DNA from: Pelobacter seleniigenes DSM 18267
GTDB taxonomy: Bacteria > Desulfobacterota > Desulfuromonadia > Desulfuromonadales > Geopsychrobacteraceae
Assembly: GCF_000711225.1 (NCBI RefSeq)
Contig: NZ_JOMG01000004.1
Coordinates: 434,001-498,000 of the forward strand
Length of the DNA: 64,000 bases
Direction: 5' to 3'
Both the position numbers and the translations under genes were made by a program. The notes under the pieces are model-generated. The model did not search any database. It was given only the letters and a program-made list of their open reading frames with translations, and had not been told where the DNA came from. Positions within the stretch are counted from its first letter, which is position 1; each line of letters opens with the position of its first letter. This document shows, in pieces, positions 55,543 to 64,000 of this stretch.

Positions 55543-56757
55543 ATGTTCAAAGGGAAGAATGTTGTCTTAGGGGTCAGCGGTGGGATTGCGGTCTACAAGG
55601 CCGTTGAACTGCTCCGCTTGCTGACCAAGGCCGGTGCCGATGTCCATGTGGTCATGACCCGGAACGCCTGTGAATTTGTAACCCCTTTAACCTTTCAGAC
55701 CCTTTCCGGCAACCCGGTTCATACCGACCTGTTCAACCTTTACCAGGAACGGGAAATCGATCACATTTCCCTGGCCGATCGTGCTGACCTGTTTATCCTG
55801 GCGCCGGCTACGGCCAACCTGGTGGGGAAGATCGCCCAGGGGCTGGCCGATGACCTGCTGACCACCAGCGTCATGGCCACCAAGGCTCCGGTGCTGGTGG
55901 TGCCGGCCATGAACACCAATATGTATCAGAACCCCATCTACCAGCGGAATGAAAAGATCCTGGTGGAGAATGGTTACCATGTGCTGGAACCGGCCAGCGG
56001 AGCACTGGCCTGCGGCTGGGAAGGGCAGGGGAAGCTGCCTGACCCGGAGGTCATTTTCGAAACTGCGATCAATGTCTTGACCCCCAAGGACTTGCTCGGT
56101 TGTACCCTGCTGGTGACCGCCGGGCCGACCCGGGAAGAAATCGACCCGGTTCGCTACATCTCCAACTATTCTTCCGGCAAAATGGGCTTTGCCATTGCCG
56201 CTGCCGCCCGCCGGCGTGGTGGCCAGGTCGTGCTGGTGGCCGGCCCCTCGACCCTGGCGGTCCCCGAAGGGGTGCGCTGTCTGCCGGTCTTCACCGCTGA
56301 AGAGATGCGCACGGCGGTCTTCAACCACCTGGAAAATGTCGATGTCGTCATCAAGGCGGCGGCCGTCGCTGATTATCGCTCCGCGGACCGTTCGGTCCAT
56401 AAAATGAAGAAAAACGCCGAGCAGCTGACCTTGACTCTGGAGCGGAATCCGGACATTCTGGCCGAAATCGGTGAGCAGAAAGGCAACCGGGTATTAGTCG
56501 GTTTTGCTGCCGAAACCGAGCGGCTGCTGGCCCATGCTGCGGAAAAGCTCAAGAAAAAGAACCTTGATCTGATCGTTGCCAATGATATTACCCGGCAGGG
56601 CGCCGGTTTTGATGTCGATACCAATATTGTCCGCTTTCTGCATGCGGACGGGCAGGTCGAGGAACTGGAATTGATGCCTAAGGCCGAAGTTGCCAACCGC
56701 TTGCTCGACCGTGTGGCAACCCTCTGGAAATTGAGAAGGCTCTCCAGTCAGCCTTGA
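55543..56757 (+). CDS. coaBC: Bifunctional phosphopantothenoylcysteine decarboxylase/synthase
   Basis: CoaBC carries out two steps of CoA synthesis. The 404-residue protein has the N-terminal flavin CoaC domain (GVSGGIAVYKAVELLR, the active-site histidine in IDHISLADR, PAMNTNMYQNP and the ACGWEGQG cysteine loop). The C-terminal CoaB domain has TAGPTREEIDPVRYI, SNYSSGKMG and KAAAVADYR with the CTP-contacting lysine. Ten bases after the hydrolase gene. Confidence 0.95.
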   Translation: MFKGKNVVLGVSGGIAVYKAVELLRLLTKAGADVHVVMTRNACEFVTPLTFQTLSGNPVHTDLFNLYQEREIDHISLADRADLFILAPATANLVGKIAQGLADDLLTTSVMATKAPVLVVPAMNTNMYQNPIYQRNEKILVENGYHVLEPASGALACGWEGQGKLPDPEVIFETAINVLTPKDLLGCTLLVTAGPTREEIDPVRYISNYSSGKMGFAIAAAARRRGGQVVLVAGPSTLAVPEGVRCLPVFTAEEMRTAVFNHLENVDVVIKAAAVADYRSADRSVHKMKKNAEQLTLTLERNPDILAEIGEQKGNRVLVGFAAETERLLAHAAEKLKKKNLDLIVANDITRQGAGFDVDTNIVRFLHADGQVEELELMPKAEVANRLLDRVATLWKLRRLSSQP

Positions 56758-56804
56758 GGCCAGCGCATCCTGCCCAGGCAGGGCGGGTGCTCTGCAGCGG
56801 CTCG

Positions 56805-57713
56805 TTAAATGACGGTAAACAGGGGAAGAATCTCGTCCGGATCGGTAATGGCTATCTTAAAGCGATTGTGCAGTTCCTGGATAATCAGGTCGGAGTCCTC
56901 CTTGCACAGTTTGCCGTCCAGCCAGAGCAGATTCAGGTTCTTGCGGACCAGATGGGCCGCGGTCAAAGCGCGATCCCCGGTCGGATCCGCATTCCAATAA
57001 GGGCTGTTCTCATCGGCAAGAATGCTAGTGATGGCAGCCAGCCCCATGGCCATATATTCTTCATGCTCGGCGGCGTCGAATTCCCACTTTGACCTTTTGG
57101 CCATGGAATGGATCAATTTTCGCCAGCGGCGCAGACGGCTGATCATCATCATTGAATTGAAGATCTGCTTGTTGGTTTTAAAGGAAAAAATCGTATCGGA
57201 AAGAGCGCTGCTGAGCATCTGGTCATGCCCGCGATTATCCTGTCTGGCGAGTCGCTGGGCCGTGTCCCAGGTGGCTTGTTTGACCCCGTTTTCCGCCCTG
57301 ATTTCCCAGTAGGCATGATTAAGCAGGACGGTATTGTAGGTCAGGGCCAGTTTATAGGGAACAAAGTAGTTATGGGCGATGGTGTCCGCGGCAAGATGGG
57401 CGAGATAGCCGTAAGCACAGGCTTCCGCTGCCGGACCGATCTCCTGCGCCTGATCCAGGATGCGTCGTCCGACCCGCCAGTTATGGCAGTGTTCCAGGTG
57501 GTGGGTGTGCTTTTTTCCCAGGGTGATATCCGCGGCGATACAGCCGTAGAGAAAATCCATGGAATGACTTGCCAATAATGACTGCAAGGCCAGGGGGAGC
57601 GCTTCCGGTGCGGCCAGCAGCCGCAGGCCGAGGCCCAGATGGACCCCTGCCCCCCAGGCAAAGGCGCTGTCCGGAATCAACAGCAAAATAATGAACAGGA
57701 TAAAAAAACGCAT
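56805..57713 (-). CDS. Secreted zinc-dependent phospholipase C-like protein
   Basis: A 302-residue protein with a signal peptide (MRFFILFIILLLIPDSAFA) followed at once by WGAGVHLGLG, as in zinc-dependent phospholipase C proteins where the mature N-terminal Trp binds zinc. Further histidine clusters (KHTHHLEHCHNW, YGYLAHLAADTIAHNYFVP) are typical ligand segments. Phospholipase activity is predicted from the family only. It lies opposite to coaBC, which it faces, and divergent from the uracil-DNA glycosylase gene 50 bases away. Confidence 0.9.
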   Translation of the reverse strand: MRFFILFIILLLIPDSAFAWGAGVHLGLGLRLLAAPEALPLALQSLLASHSMDFLYGCIAADITLGKKHTHHLEHCHNWRVGRRILDQAQEIGPAAEACAYGYLAHLAADTIAHNYFVPYKLALTYNTVLLNHAYWEIRAENGVKQATWDTAQRLARQDNRGHDQMLSSALSDTIFSFKTNKQIFNSMMMISRLRRWRKLIHSMAKRSKWEFDAAEHEEYMAMGLAAITSILADENSPYWNADPTGDRALTAAHLVRKNLNLLWLDGKLCKEDSDLIIQELHNRFKIAITDPDEILPLFTVI

Positions 57714-57762
57714 GATTTACATCTTCAGTCGGATCAGGGTCGAAACCTCAGAGGAACGTTGA

Positions 57763-58479
57763 ATGACGGATAAATTATATCACGAATGTCATGATTTGAT
57801 CCGCCAGGGACGCGCGGTTTTGCAGGAACTGCAGGAGTGGGGTTTTGAGTCTGTGACGGTCACCGCGTTTGAGCCTACAGAACCAGCCGCGGCATCCGCT
57901 GGCAAAAAAACGGCCACGGCCGTGTCAGCCCCGGAAACGCTGGCGGAGCTTGAGGCTGGCCTGCAGGGGTGTCAACTCTGCCCACTGTGCCAGGAACGTA
58001 AAAATATCGTCTTTGGCCAGGGCAATCCGCAGGCTGACCTGGTCCTGGTTGGCGAAGCACCGGGGCGGGAAGAGGATGAGCGCGGCTATCCGTTTGTCGG
58101 TGAAGCGGGCCGGTTACTGGAAAAAATCCTTTTTGCCATGAACCTGCAGCGCGAGGATGTGTACATCTGCAACGTCATTAAATGCCGACCGCCGCACAAC
58201 AGAGATCCCGAGGCCGGAGAGATCGCCACCTGCGAACAGTTTCTGCAACGCCAGCTGGAGATTATCAAGCCGCGCCTGGTGATCACCCTCGGCCGCTTTG
58301 CCGCGCACACCCTGCTGCAGACTGCCGAGCCGATCAGCCGCCTGCGCGGGCACTGGAAAGAATATCGGGGGATTGCCGTCATGCCGACTTTCCATCCCGC
58401 TTATCTGTTGCGCAATCCGGCCGGGAAAAGGGAGGTCTGGCAGGATATGAAACAGGTGATGCAGCGTCTGCAGGGGTAA
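57763..58479 (+). CDS. Uracil-DNA glycosylase, family 4
   Basis: A 238-residue UDG. GCQLCPLCQERKNIVFGQG and the later CNVIKCRPPHNRDP supply the cysteines of the 4Fe-4S cluster. VGEAPGREEDERGYPFVG is the catalytic motif A of family 4 enzymes, and FHPAYLLRN is the leucine-loop motif. It removes uracil from DNA in base excision repair. A 70-residue N-terminal extension has no known domain. It ends four bases before the convergent minus-strand gene. Confidence 0.93.
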   Translation: MTDKLYHECHDLIRQGRAVLQELQEWGFESVTVTAFEPTEPAAASAGKKTATAVSAPETLAELEAGLQGCQLCPLCQERKNIVFGQGNPQADLVLVGEAPGREEDERGYPFVGEAGRLLEKILFAMNLQREDVYICNVIKCRPPHNRDPEAGEIATCEQFLQRQLEIIKPRLVITLGRFAAHTLLQTAEPISRLRGHWKEYRGIAVMPTFHPAYLLRNPAGKREVWQDMKQVMQRLQG

Positions 58480-58483
58480 GGGT

Positions 58484-58840
58484 TCAGGCAAAAAGACTCA
58501 GCACCGATCCCGGCGCCGGGATGTCTGCGGCCAAGGCCTGATAATACCCGCTGCGCTTGTTGCGGGGGGCGACACTGCTGGTGGCAGGGGGGAGATCGTC
58601 GGTCTTGTGCAGCAGGGCTGTTTCCAGCTGGCCTCGTTCGGTTGAATCGCTCTGGGCGCTGCGCGCTGCCGGCGAGATGTCGACGTACTCCGCGTCGATG
58701 ACCGCTGCCGACCCGGCATGATGGGAATAGGCATCCGCCGCGGCCGCCTGCTCGCGGTCGGGTGGTGCTTGCTGCTGTCGCTGGGGCTCGCTATTTCGAT
58801 AACTGTCCAGCGTCAGCATGAGAGAATGGTCGATACGCAC
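58484..58840 (-). CDS. Small hypothetical protein
   Basis: About 118 residues from a GTG at 58840 (AGAGG upstream) or 124 from a TTG at 58858. It is rich in Gln, Ala and Ser (EPQRQQQAPPDREQAAAADAY), with no signal peptide, membrane span or known domain. It ends against the UDG gene. The low-complexity content suggests a disordered protein; a non-coding reading is possible. Confidence 0.5.
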   Translation of the reverse strand: MRIDHSLMLTLDSYRNSEPQRQQQAPPDREQAAAADAYSHHAGSAAVIDAEYVDISPAARSAQSDSTERGQLETALLHKTDDLPPATSSVAPRNKRSGYYQALAADIPAPGSVLSLFA

Positions 58841-58934
58841 GAAACGTTGCCTCTGCAAAAGATCTCGCCAGTTGTTGCTATTACCCGTTAACTATATGGA
58901 ATACAGGGGAAAAATACAAGTGGATGAGACTATT

Positions 58935-59336
58935 TCAAGGGGTGGGCTGGATGGGTTTCTGCTGGGCCGGTTCCGGGGTTACCTGGACCCATTGCCAGCC
59001 TTTGGCTTTCATGCACAACCGGGTATAGCGATCAAGTTCGCGCTGGTACGCAAACAGGTGGTCTTGATAATACCAGCTGGAGTAGGGGCGATAAAAGCGG
59101 TTGCGATAAAACGGCGCCCCCCAAAAGGGATCATCGAAGTAATAGAGATGCCTGCTTTGCAACGCCTCCTGGCGGGCCAGGTCGCGGCATTCCGCCAGCG
59201 CCTGCTGACGTTCTTGCGGGGCCTGCTGCTGGGGATGTTGCCAAGTCCAATAGCTGTTTCCGGCACAGCCGGTCAGCAACAGGAGCAGGGCTGTAGCAGC
59301 TAACGGCAGCAAATTATTTTTTCTGCGTCGGTTCAT
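58935..59336 (-). CDS. Small lipoprotein of unknown function
   Basis: The ATG at 59336 gives 133 residues with a lipoprotein signal (LAATALLLLLTGCAG, lipobox LTGC). After it comes Gln/Ala-rich sequence and a Tyr/Trp/Phe-rich middle (HLYYFDDPFWGAPFYRNRFYRPY). The frame is open to 59930 on the antisense of sbcD, which is not believed. An alternative ATG at 59354 has no better ribosome site. It is divergent from sbcD with a 66-base gap. Function unknown; it probably sits at the outer membrane. Confidence 0.75.
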   Translation of the reverse strand: MNRRRKNNLLPLAATALLLLLTGCAGNSYWTWQHPQQQAPQERQQALAECRDLARQEALQSRHLYYFDDPFWGAPFYRNRFYRPYSSWYYQDHLFAYQRELDRYTRLCMKAKGWQWVQVTPEPAQQKPIQPTP

Positions 59337-59402
59337 AGCAAGATTATAACTCATTCGACAGGCGGTTGCCTCAATAGGCAATTTTTTCTTCAAGGGAGCG
59401 AA

Positions 59403-60545
59403 ATGCGCATCCTCCATACCTCGGACTGGCATCTTGGCCGCCAATTTTACAATCAATCCCTGCTGGACGATCAGCGCCATGTTCTGGACCAGATTTGCAC
59501 CATTGTTGCCGAACGTGAAGTCGAGGTGGTGATTGTGGCCGGTGATCTGTATGACCGGTCGGTGCCGCCGGCCGCGGCGGTCGAGCTGCTCGACCAGACG
59601 GTTTCTACCATCTGCCAGGAACTGGGTGTCCCTCTGATCATGATTGCGGGGAATCATGACGGTCCCGAGCGGCTTGCCTTCGGCGCCCGGCAGTTGGCCG
59701 CCGCCGGGTTCCATGTGGTCGGTAAACTGTGGCAGCAACCCCGGCGGATTACCCTGCAAGATAAGGCCGGTCAGACCGTCGCCTTTTATCCGATTCCCTA
59801 TGTTGATCCGGCCACGGTTCGATTCGCCCATGAGGTCGACGTCAGCAGTCATCAGGAGGCCTTGTCCCATTTGGTTAATATGATTGTTGCCGATATGGAC
59901 GAGGCGCAGCCGACGGTGTTGATCGCTCACTGCTTTCTGCTCGGGGGGGAAGGCTCCGAATCGGAACGGCCGCTCTCTCTGGGCGGCATTGAATATGTCG
60001 ACCCGGCGCTATTCAGCCCGTTTGCCTATACCGCTCTTGGCCATCTGCATGGGGCCCAGAGCAGGCAGGAAGGAAAAATCGTCTATTCCGGGTCGCCACT
60101 GAAATATTCTTTCTCCGAAGAGCGCCAGCGTAAAACCGTCACCCTGGTTGACCTTGAACCCGACGGAAAACTGATCACAGAGCGGATCGCCCTTAACGCC
60201 CGGCTCGATATGCGGACTCTGGAAGGAGAGCTTGCCGAGTTGCTGGCGCTGGGACAGAATGATCCGCAGCGGGACGATTATCTCCAGGTCCGCCTGACCG
60301 ACAGCAAAGCGATTCTCGATGTCATGGCCAAGCTCAGAACAGTCTACCCCAATATCCTGCACCTGGAGCGCCCCGGGTTGCTGCAGCGTCAGCAGCAGCT
60401 CAGTCAGCAACGTGAGCAGTTGCAACGGGGTGAACTGACCATGTTCGAAGATTTTTTCGAGCAGACCACAGGGGTGGCGATGAATGCCGAGCAGAGCGCG
60501 ATTATTCGTCAGGAACTTGAGCAGCTGCAGCGAGAGGACCACTGA
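59403..60545 (+). CDS. sbcD: Exonuclease subunit SbcD (Mre11-like)
   Basis: SbcD is the Mn-dependent nuclease of the SbcCD complex that opens hairpins and clips protein-blocked ends. The 380-residue protein has RILHTSDWHLGRQF, VIVAGDLYDRSVPP, MIAGNHDGPERL, and AHCFLLGGEGSESE, with GHLHGAQ, the five metallophosphatase motifs. It ends four bases before sbcC and has a good ribosome site. Confidence 0.95.
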   Translation: MRILHTSDWHLGRQFYNQSLLDDQRHVLDQICTIVAEREVEVVIVAGDLYDRSVPPAAAVELLDQTVSTICQELGVPLIMIAGNHDGPERLAFGARQLAAAGFHVVGKLWQQPRRITLQDKAGQTVAFYPIPYVDPATVRFAHEVDVSSHQEALSHLVNMIVADMDEAQPTVLIAHCFLLGGEGSESERPLSLGGIEYVDPALFSPFAYTALGHLHGAQSRQEGKIVYSGSPLKYSFSEERQRKTVTLVDLEPDGKLITERIALNARLDMRTLEGELAELLALGQNDPQRDDYLQVRLTDSKAILDVMAKLRTVYPNILHLERPGLLQRQQQLSQQREQLQRGELTMFEDFFEQTTGVAMNAEQSAIIRQELEQLQREDH

Positions 60546-60548
60546 CCG

Positions 60549-63464
60549 ATGCGGCCTCTGAGTTTACACATGGCAGCCTTCGGGCCATTCCCTGGGCTGG
60601 AACAGATCGATTTCAGCGTTTTCGGGGACAATCCGCTGGTGCTGATCAACGGACCCACCGGGTCCGGCAAAACGACGATTCTTGATGCGATCTGTTTTGC
60701 GCTCTACGGCAAGACCACCGGTGACGAACGGGAAGGCGCACAGATGCGTTGCGATCTGGCCGCGGCAGATGTCCTGTGCGAAGTGTCCTTTGAATTCATG
60801 CTCAATCAGCGGCGCTTTCATATCCGCCGCGTGCCCGAACAGTTGCGACCGAAGGCCCGCGGGGATGGCTTCACCGAACAGAAACCGGAAGCCTGCCTCA
60901 GCGAGATCCTTCCCGACGGGAGTCACAAGCTGCTGGTGGCGAGCAAGGTCAGCGAAGCGACCCGGGAAATAGAAATTCTGACCGGTTTGTCCGTCGATCA
61001 ATTCCGCCAGGTTATGGTCCTGCCGCAGGGGAAATTCCGGCAGCTGCTCTTGGCTGAATCGGCCGAGCGGGAGAAGATTTTCAGTCAGTTGTTTCAAACC
61101 GGCATCTATAAAAAACTGGAAGAACGGCTCAAGGAAAAAGCTGCGGAGATTCGGCGCGAACGCGATGCCCTACTGCAGTTTCAACGGGGCCTGTTCGAAG
61201 CGGCGGAGATCGAGTCGGCCGAGGAACTCGATCGGGAAAGCACCGCACTGCAGCCGGAGGTGGCTGCAGCACTGATCGCTAAGCAGCAACAGGATGCCGC
61301 ATTGCTGCAGGCGCATAAGGATCTCGACCAGGCGCAAAATCTGCTCCGCGATTTTGAGCAGCTGGCTGCGGCGCAACGAGACCTGGAACAACTGCAGTTA
61401 CGGCACCCTGCCATTGATCAGGACCGGCTGCGCCTCAAGGCTGCCGGACAGGCGCAGAAACTGGCCCCCTGGTTTCGTGAACAGGAGCGCTGTGTGACGG
61501 AACTGCAGCGGGTGGAACAGCGTCTTGAACAAAGTCGCAGCGCCCTGAGCGCGGCCCAAGGCAAATTGGCCGACGCTGCAAAAGCCCAGCAGGGGAGTGC
61601 CGAGCTCAGCCGAAAGATCGATGGCCAGAAACAGCAGCTTCATCTGCTGGAAGCCCGCCAGCAGCAGGTTGTCAGGTTGACCGAAGTTGCCGCACGGGTC
61701 AGGACGGTGACTGGCCAGGCTGATCTTGATCAACTGCTGGTGCGGTATAAAGCGGTCAGTGAGCAGCAGCAACTGCTGCAAAATATCGTCCGCCAGAAAG
61801 CCTTGCTGGACAAACTTAAAGTTCAGCTTGAAGATGCTGAACAGACGGGGAAGCAGCTTAAACAAAGCTATGATAACAGCCTGAATAACAATAAGAAACT
61901 GGAGCTTTCCTGGCACCAGGGACAGGCCGCTATTCTGGCGCAGGAGCTGCGCGAGAATCAACCCTGTCCGGTCTGCGGCAGCCTGGACCACCCGACTCCG
62001 GCGCGGTCTGCGGAGGCGTTGCCCGACTTTCATGCCCTGGAAAAATCGCGCGTGGCCCTGGCCAAAATATTTTCCGATTTGGAAGAGGCCCGCGATCGTT
62101 ATCGCAATCGCAAAGCGGAAGCGGCCCAGGCGGCTGCAGGGCATGAGGACCTGTTGAGTCGGCTGGGCGAGGCAGGGGTTTCTCCCCAGGCAGTGGACGC
62201 TGAACTGAAGCAGCTGGGTCGACAACTGCAGGGATATCCCGCCGCTGAGCTCGCCAGCGGGAAAGCGTTGGCCGCGGAACAACTGGCCACGCGCCTGGCG
62301 AGTCGTAAGGAAGAGTTGGCCGGTTTGCTCCGCGAGCAGGAGCTGCTCTGCCAGGACCTGCCGGAAGCGCAGCGTGAGCCGGCCGGACTTGCGGCTGAAA
62401 TCAGTGCCCTGAGGACCACGGTCGGGCAACTTGAACGGGAACTGTTCGAACTGAATGCCGCTTTTACCTCGGCGCAGGGGGAACTGGAAGCGGCCCAGGC
62501 CGCCAACCGTGAGATTGAACAGCAACAGCAGGCCTTGCGCCAGGAGTTGACCCGGGCTGAGCTGGCCTGTCGCAAAGAACTGGCGGACAGTCCTTTTGCC
62601 AGCGAGAAAGAGTTCCGGGCGGCTTTGCTGGCTGATGCGGAATTAACGGCGCTGCAGGAGGGGATTGCCGAATTTGATGGCAGCAGTCAGGCCTTGACCG
62701 GCGCCCTGAATCAACTGCAGAAAAAATGTGCCGGACAGCAGCAACCGCAGCTCAGCGGTTATGAAGAGAGGCTGGAACTGGCCCGGCAGGAAAAAGCGGC
62801 TGCGGAACAGCACTGGCAGGCTCTTGATGGCAGGTTACAGGTGCTGCTGGCAAGCAAGAAGAAGCTGACCGCCAACCTGGCCCGGCTTGCTGAACTCGAT
62901 GCCCGCTATGCCACGGTCGGAACCTTGAGTGATGTTGCCAACGGCCAGACCGGTTTGAAAATCAGCTTGCAGCGTTTTGTCCTCAGTGTCCTGCTGGACG
63001 ATGTGCTGCTGGATGCCAGCCGCCGCCTTGAGGTGATGAGCAGGGGCCGCTACCGGTTGCTGCGCAAGGAGGATCGGGCCAAGGGGAACAAGGCCTCCGG
63101 CCTCGATCTGCTGGTGGATGACGCCTATACCGGCAAAACACGACCGGTCGCAACCTTGTCCGGGGGGGAAAGTTTTATGGCCGCTCTGGCCCTGGCCCTG
63201 GGCCTGTCCGATATCGTTCAGACCTATGCCGGCGGGGTGCACCTGGATACGCTGTTCATCGATGAAGGGTTCGGCAGTCTCGACCCCGAATCCCTGGAGC
63301 TGGCTATCCGCACCCTGGTCGATTTGCAGACCGGCGGGCGGATGATTGGCATTATTTCCCATGTCGCGGAGTTGAAAGAACAGATTCCCCTGCGGATCGA
63401 TGTGCGCCAGGAACGCAGCGGCAGTTCCATCCATCCGGTCGGTTGCGGCCGGGTTGTCCAGTGA
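60549..63464 (+). CDS. sbcC: Exonuclease subunit SbcC (Rad50-like)
   Basis: A 971-residue SMC-like ATPase that pairs with SbcD. Walker A is INGPTGSGKTTIL near residue 37. Two long coiled coils flank the zinc hook CPVCGSLDHPTPA near 473. The signature LSGGESFMAALALALG is near 870 and Walker B LFIDEGFGSLDPES near 903. Gln- and Ala-rich coiled coil dominates the middle. It forms a two-gene unit with sbcD. Confidence 0.95.
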   Translation: MRPLSLHMAAFGPFPGLEQIDFSVFGDNPLVLINGPTGSGKTTILDAICFALYGKTTGDEREGAQMRCDLAAADVLCEVSFEFMLNQRRFHIRRVPEQLRPKARGDGFTEQKPEACLSEILPDGSHKLLVASKVSEATREIEILTGLSVDQFRQVMVLPQGKFRQLLLAESAEREKIFSQLFQTGIYKKLEERLKEKAAEIRRERDALLQFQRGLFEAAEIESAEELDRESTALQPEVAAALIAKQQQDAALLQAHKDLDQAQNLLRDFEQLAAAQRDLEQLQLRHPAIDQDRLRLKAAGQAQKLAPWFREQERCVTELQRVEQRLEQSRSALSAAQGKLADAAKAQQGSAELSRKIDGQKQQLHLLEARQQQVVRLTEVAARVRTVTGQADLDQLLVRYKAVSEQQQLLQNIVRQKALLDKLKVQLEDAEQTGKQLKQSYDNSLNNNKKLELSWHQGQAAILAQELRENQPCPVCGSLDHPTPARSAEALPDFHALEKSRVALAKIFSDLEEARDRYRNRKAEAAQAAAGHEDLLSRLGEAGVSPQAVDAELKQLGRQLQGYPAAELASGKALAAEQLATRLASRKEELAGLLREQELLCQDLPEAQREPAGLAAEISALRTTVGQLERELFELNAAFTSAQGELEAAQAANREIEQQQQALRQELTRAELACRKELADSPFASEKEFRAALLADAELTALQEGIAEFDGSSQALTGALNQLQKKCAGQQQPQLSGYEERLELARQEKAAAEQHWQALDGRLQVLLASKKKLTANLARLAELDARYATVGTLSDVANGQTGLKISLQRFVLSVLLDDVLLDASRRLEVMSRGRYRLLRKEDRAKGNKASGLDLLVDDAYTGKTRPVATLSGGESFMAALALALGLSDIVQTYAGGVHLDTLFIDEGFGSLDPESLELAIRTLVDLQTGGRMIGIISHVAELKEQIPLRIDVRQERSGSSIHPVGCGRVVQ

Positions 63465-63498
63465 AGGGGGCGGGGTGCCGTGCTGATGAGAGTTGCAG

Positions 63499-64000
63499 AT
63501 GACTGAGAGTTATAGCGAGATCATTACCGCTTTGGCCGATGGCGACTTGGTGCTGACCGCCAACAAACGCCTGTTCAGGTATTTGCGCGGCTGCTTTGAC
63601 CAGCAGATGCTGGCTGCCGGGAAGCTGGTCTGGGATACCCCTCAGTTGAACAGTTATCAGGGCTGGCTGCTCAACTGCCTGAACGAGCTGGGGGAATCCT
63701 GGCGGCTGCTGAACCCGCAGCAACAGCTCTATCTCTGGGAACAATTGGTCGAGAGCAGCTCGCGGACGGTGGAACTGGAACTACTCCAGGTCGCCAAGAC
63801 CGCGGAAAAAGCCCTCCAGGCGTACCAGCTGCTCAATGAGTATGAACTGTCCCTGGAGGGGCAGCCGCTGACTGAAGATCAGCTTATCTTCCAGGACTGG
63901 TGCCGCCGCTATCGGAGTCTGGCCGCTGAGCAGCAATGGCTGGATCAGAGCGATCTGCCGCGCCTGGTCGCCAGTGCGCTGGATAGCGGCCGGCTGGTTG
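63499..64000 (+). CDS. Start of a probable PD-(D/E)XK nuclease-type repair protein, 3' truncated
   Basis: The ATG at 63499 begins a frame that runs off the window after about 167 residues. LVLTANKRLFRYLRGCFDQQ and WDTPQLNSYQGWLLNCLNEL resemble the N-terminus of the TIGR03623 probable DNA repair proteins, which carry a C-terminal PD-(D/E)XK nuclease domain and usually accompany RecB/AddA-like helicases. The nuclease part is outside the window, so this call rests on the N-terminus and the sbcD-sbcC context. It starts 34 bases after sbcC. Confidence 0.7.
   Translation, partial: MTESYSEIITALADGDLVLTANKRLFRYLRGCFDQQMLAAGKLVWDTPQLNSYQGWLLNCLNELGESWRLLNPQQQLYLWEQLVESSSRTVELELLQVAKTAEKALQAYQLLNEYELSLEGQPLTEDQLIFQDWCRRYRSLAAEQQWLDQSDLPRLVASALDSGRLV

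Noticed and set aside
59364-59395. Small hairpin TTGCC/GGCAA with a T-run upstream of sbcD
   Set aside because: The stem is only five bases and no plus-strand gene ends nearby, so it is not called a terminator.
58935-59930. 331-residue minus-strand frame including the lipoprotein
   Set aside because: The first 190 residues run antisense to sbcD; only the part from 59336 has a lipoprotein signal, so the shorter gene is annotated.
61398-62525. 375-residue minus-strand frame opposite sbcC
   Set aside because: Antisense of the coiled-coil region; its Leu/Gln richness mirrors the real gene.
1-64000. tRNA, rRNA or CRISPR array
   Set aside because: No cloverleaf-type sequence, rRNA segment or regular direct repeats were recognised by eye; a tRNAscan-SE or Infernal run would be decisive.

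Overview
The window reads as chromosomal DNA of a Gram-negative deltaproteobacterium of the Desulfuromonas/Geobacter type. The basis is indirect: gene families and gene order (yicC-gmk-rpoZ-rsh-ridA, scpA-scpB-rluB, mutL-miaA-hfq, a class 1B pyrK-pyrD pair, a DHH-CBS-CCA-adding fusion, a PDZ/DUF512 radical-SAM protein, sbcD-sbcC followed by a nuclease-family protein), LPS-type genes and many TTG/GTG starts. No rRNA is present to prove the taxon.

Bases 1-13,080 are a cell-surface glycan region: GT4, GT2 and GT-A type glycosyltransferases, a capsule-type transferase, a sulfotransferase-like/glycosyltransferase fusion, an ELM1-family protein, a lipid A-type acyltransferase and a nucleotide-sugar epimerase. 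Three proteins share one paralogous glycosyltransferase domain, and one of them carries a GT2 domain as well. The stretch from about 4,700 to 8,150 is clearly richer in A+T and holds a decayed IS630-family transposase, so it looks acquired or rearranged. A small secreted ComEA-like helix-hairpin-helix protein interrupts the surface genes.

Bases 13,295-31,986 are housekeeping. They hold yicC-gmk-rpoZ-rsh-ridA, a minus-strand purM-purN-DUF523-rpmB group, rimI-pyrK-pyrD, the 881-residue DHH-CBS-CCA protein, an M50 membrane protease with scpA-scpB-rluB, and a large TPR protein paired with an ExeA-like ATPase. Bases 32,072-44,956 carry mutL-miaA-hfq, the DUF512 protein, a Cu(I) P-type ATPase in an overlapping trio with a LOG-like protein and a DHH phosphoesterase, a cell-wall amidase with rph-rdgB-ndk, and rlmN.

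Bases 45,129-57,713 hold purine salvage genes (mtnP, a PfkB kinase, a purine nucleoside phosphorylase) mixed with a TPR lipoprotein and signalling proteins (zinc-ribbon receiver, stand-alone receiver, UspA, receiver-histidine kinase). A COG2509 flavoprotein, a YhaM-like nuclease, a metallo-beta-lactamase-fold hydrolase, coaBC and a secreted zinc phospholipase C-like protein follow. The window closes with DNA repair: a family 4 uracil-DNA glycosylase, sbcD, sbcC and the start of a probable RecB-type nuclease-family protein, with two small minus-strand genes of unknown role between.

I found no tRNA, rRNA, CRISPR array or intact mobile element. No complete new system is evident. The best leads are the paralogous and fused glycan enzymes, the Rsh protein with an altered hydrolase motif, and the TPR/ExeA pair.
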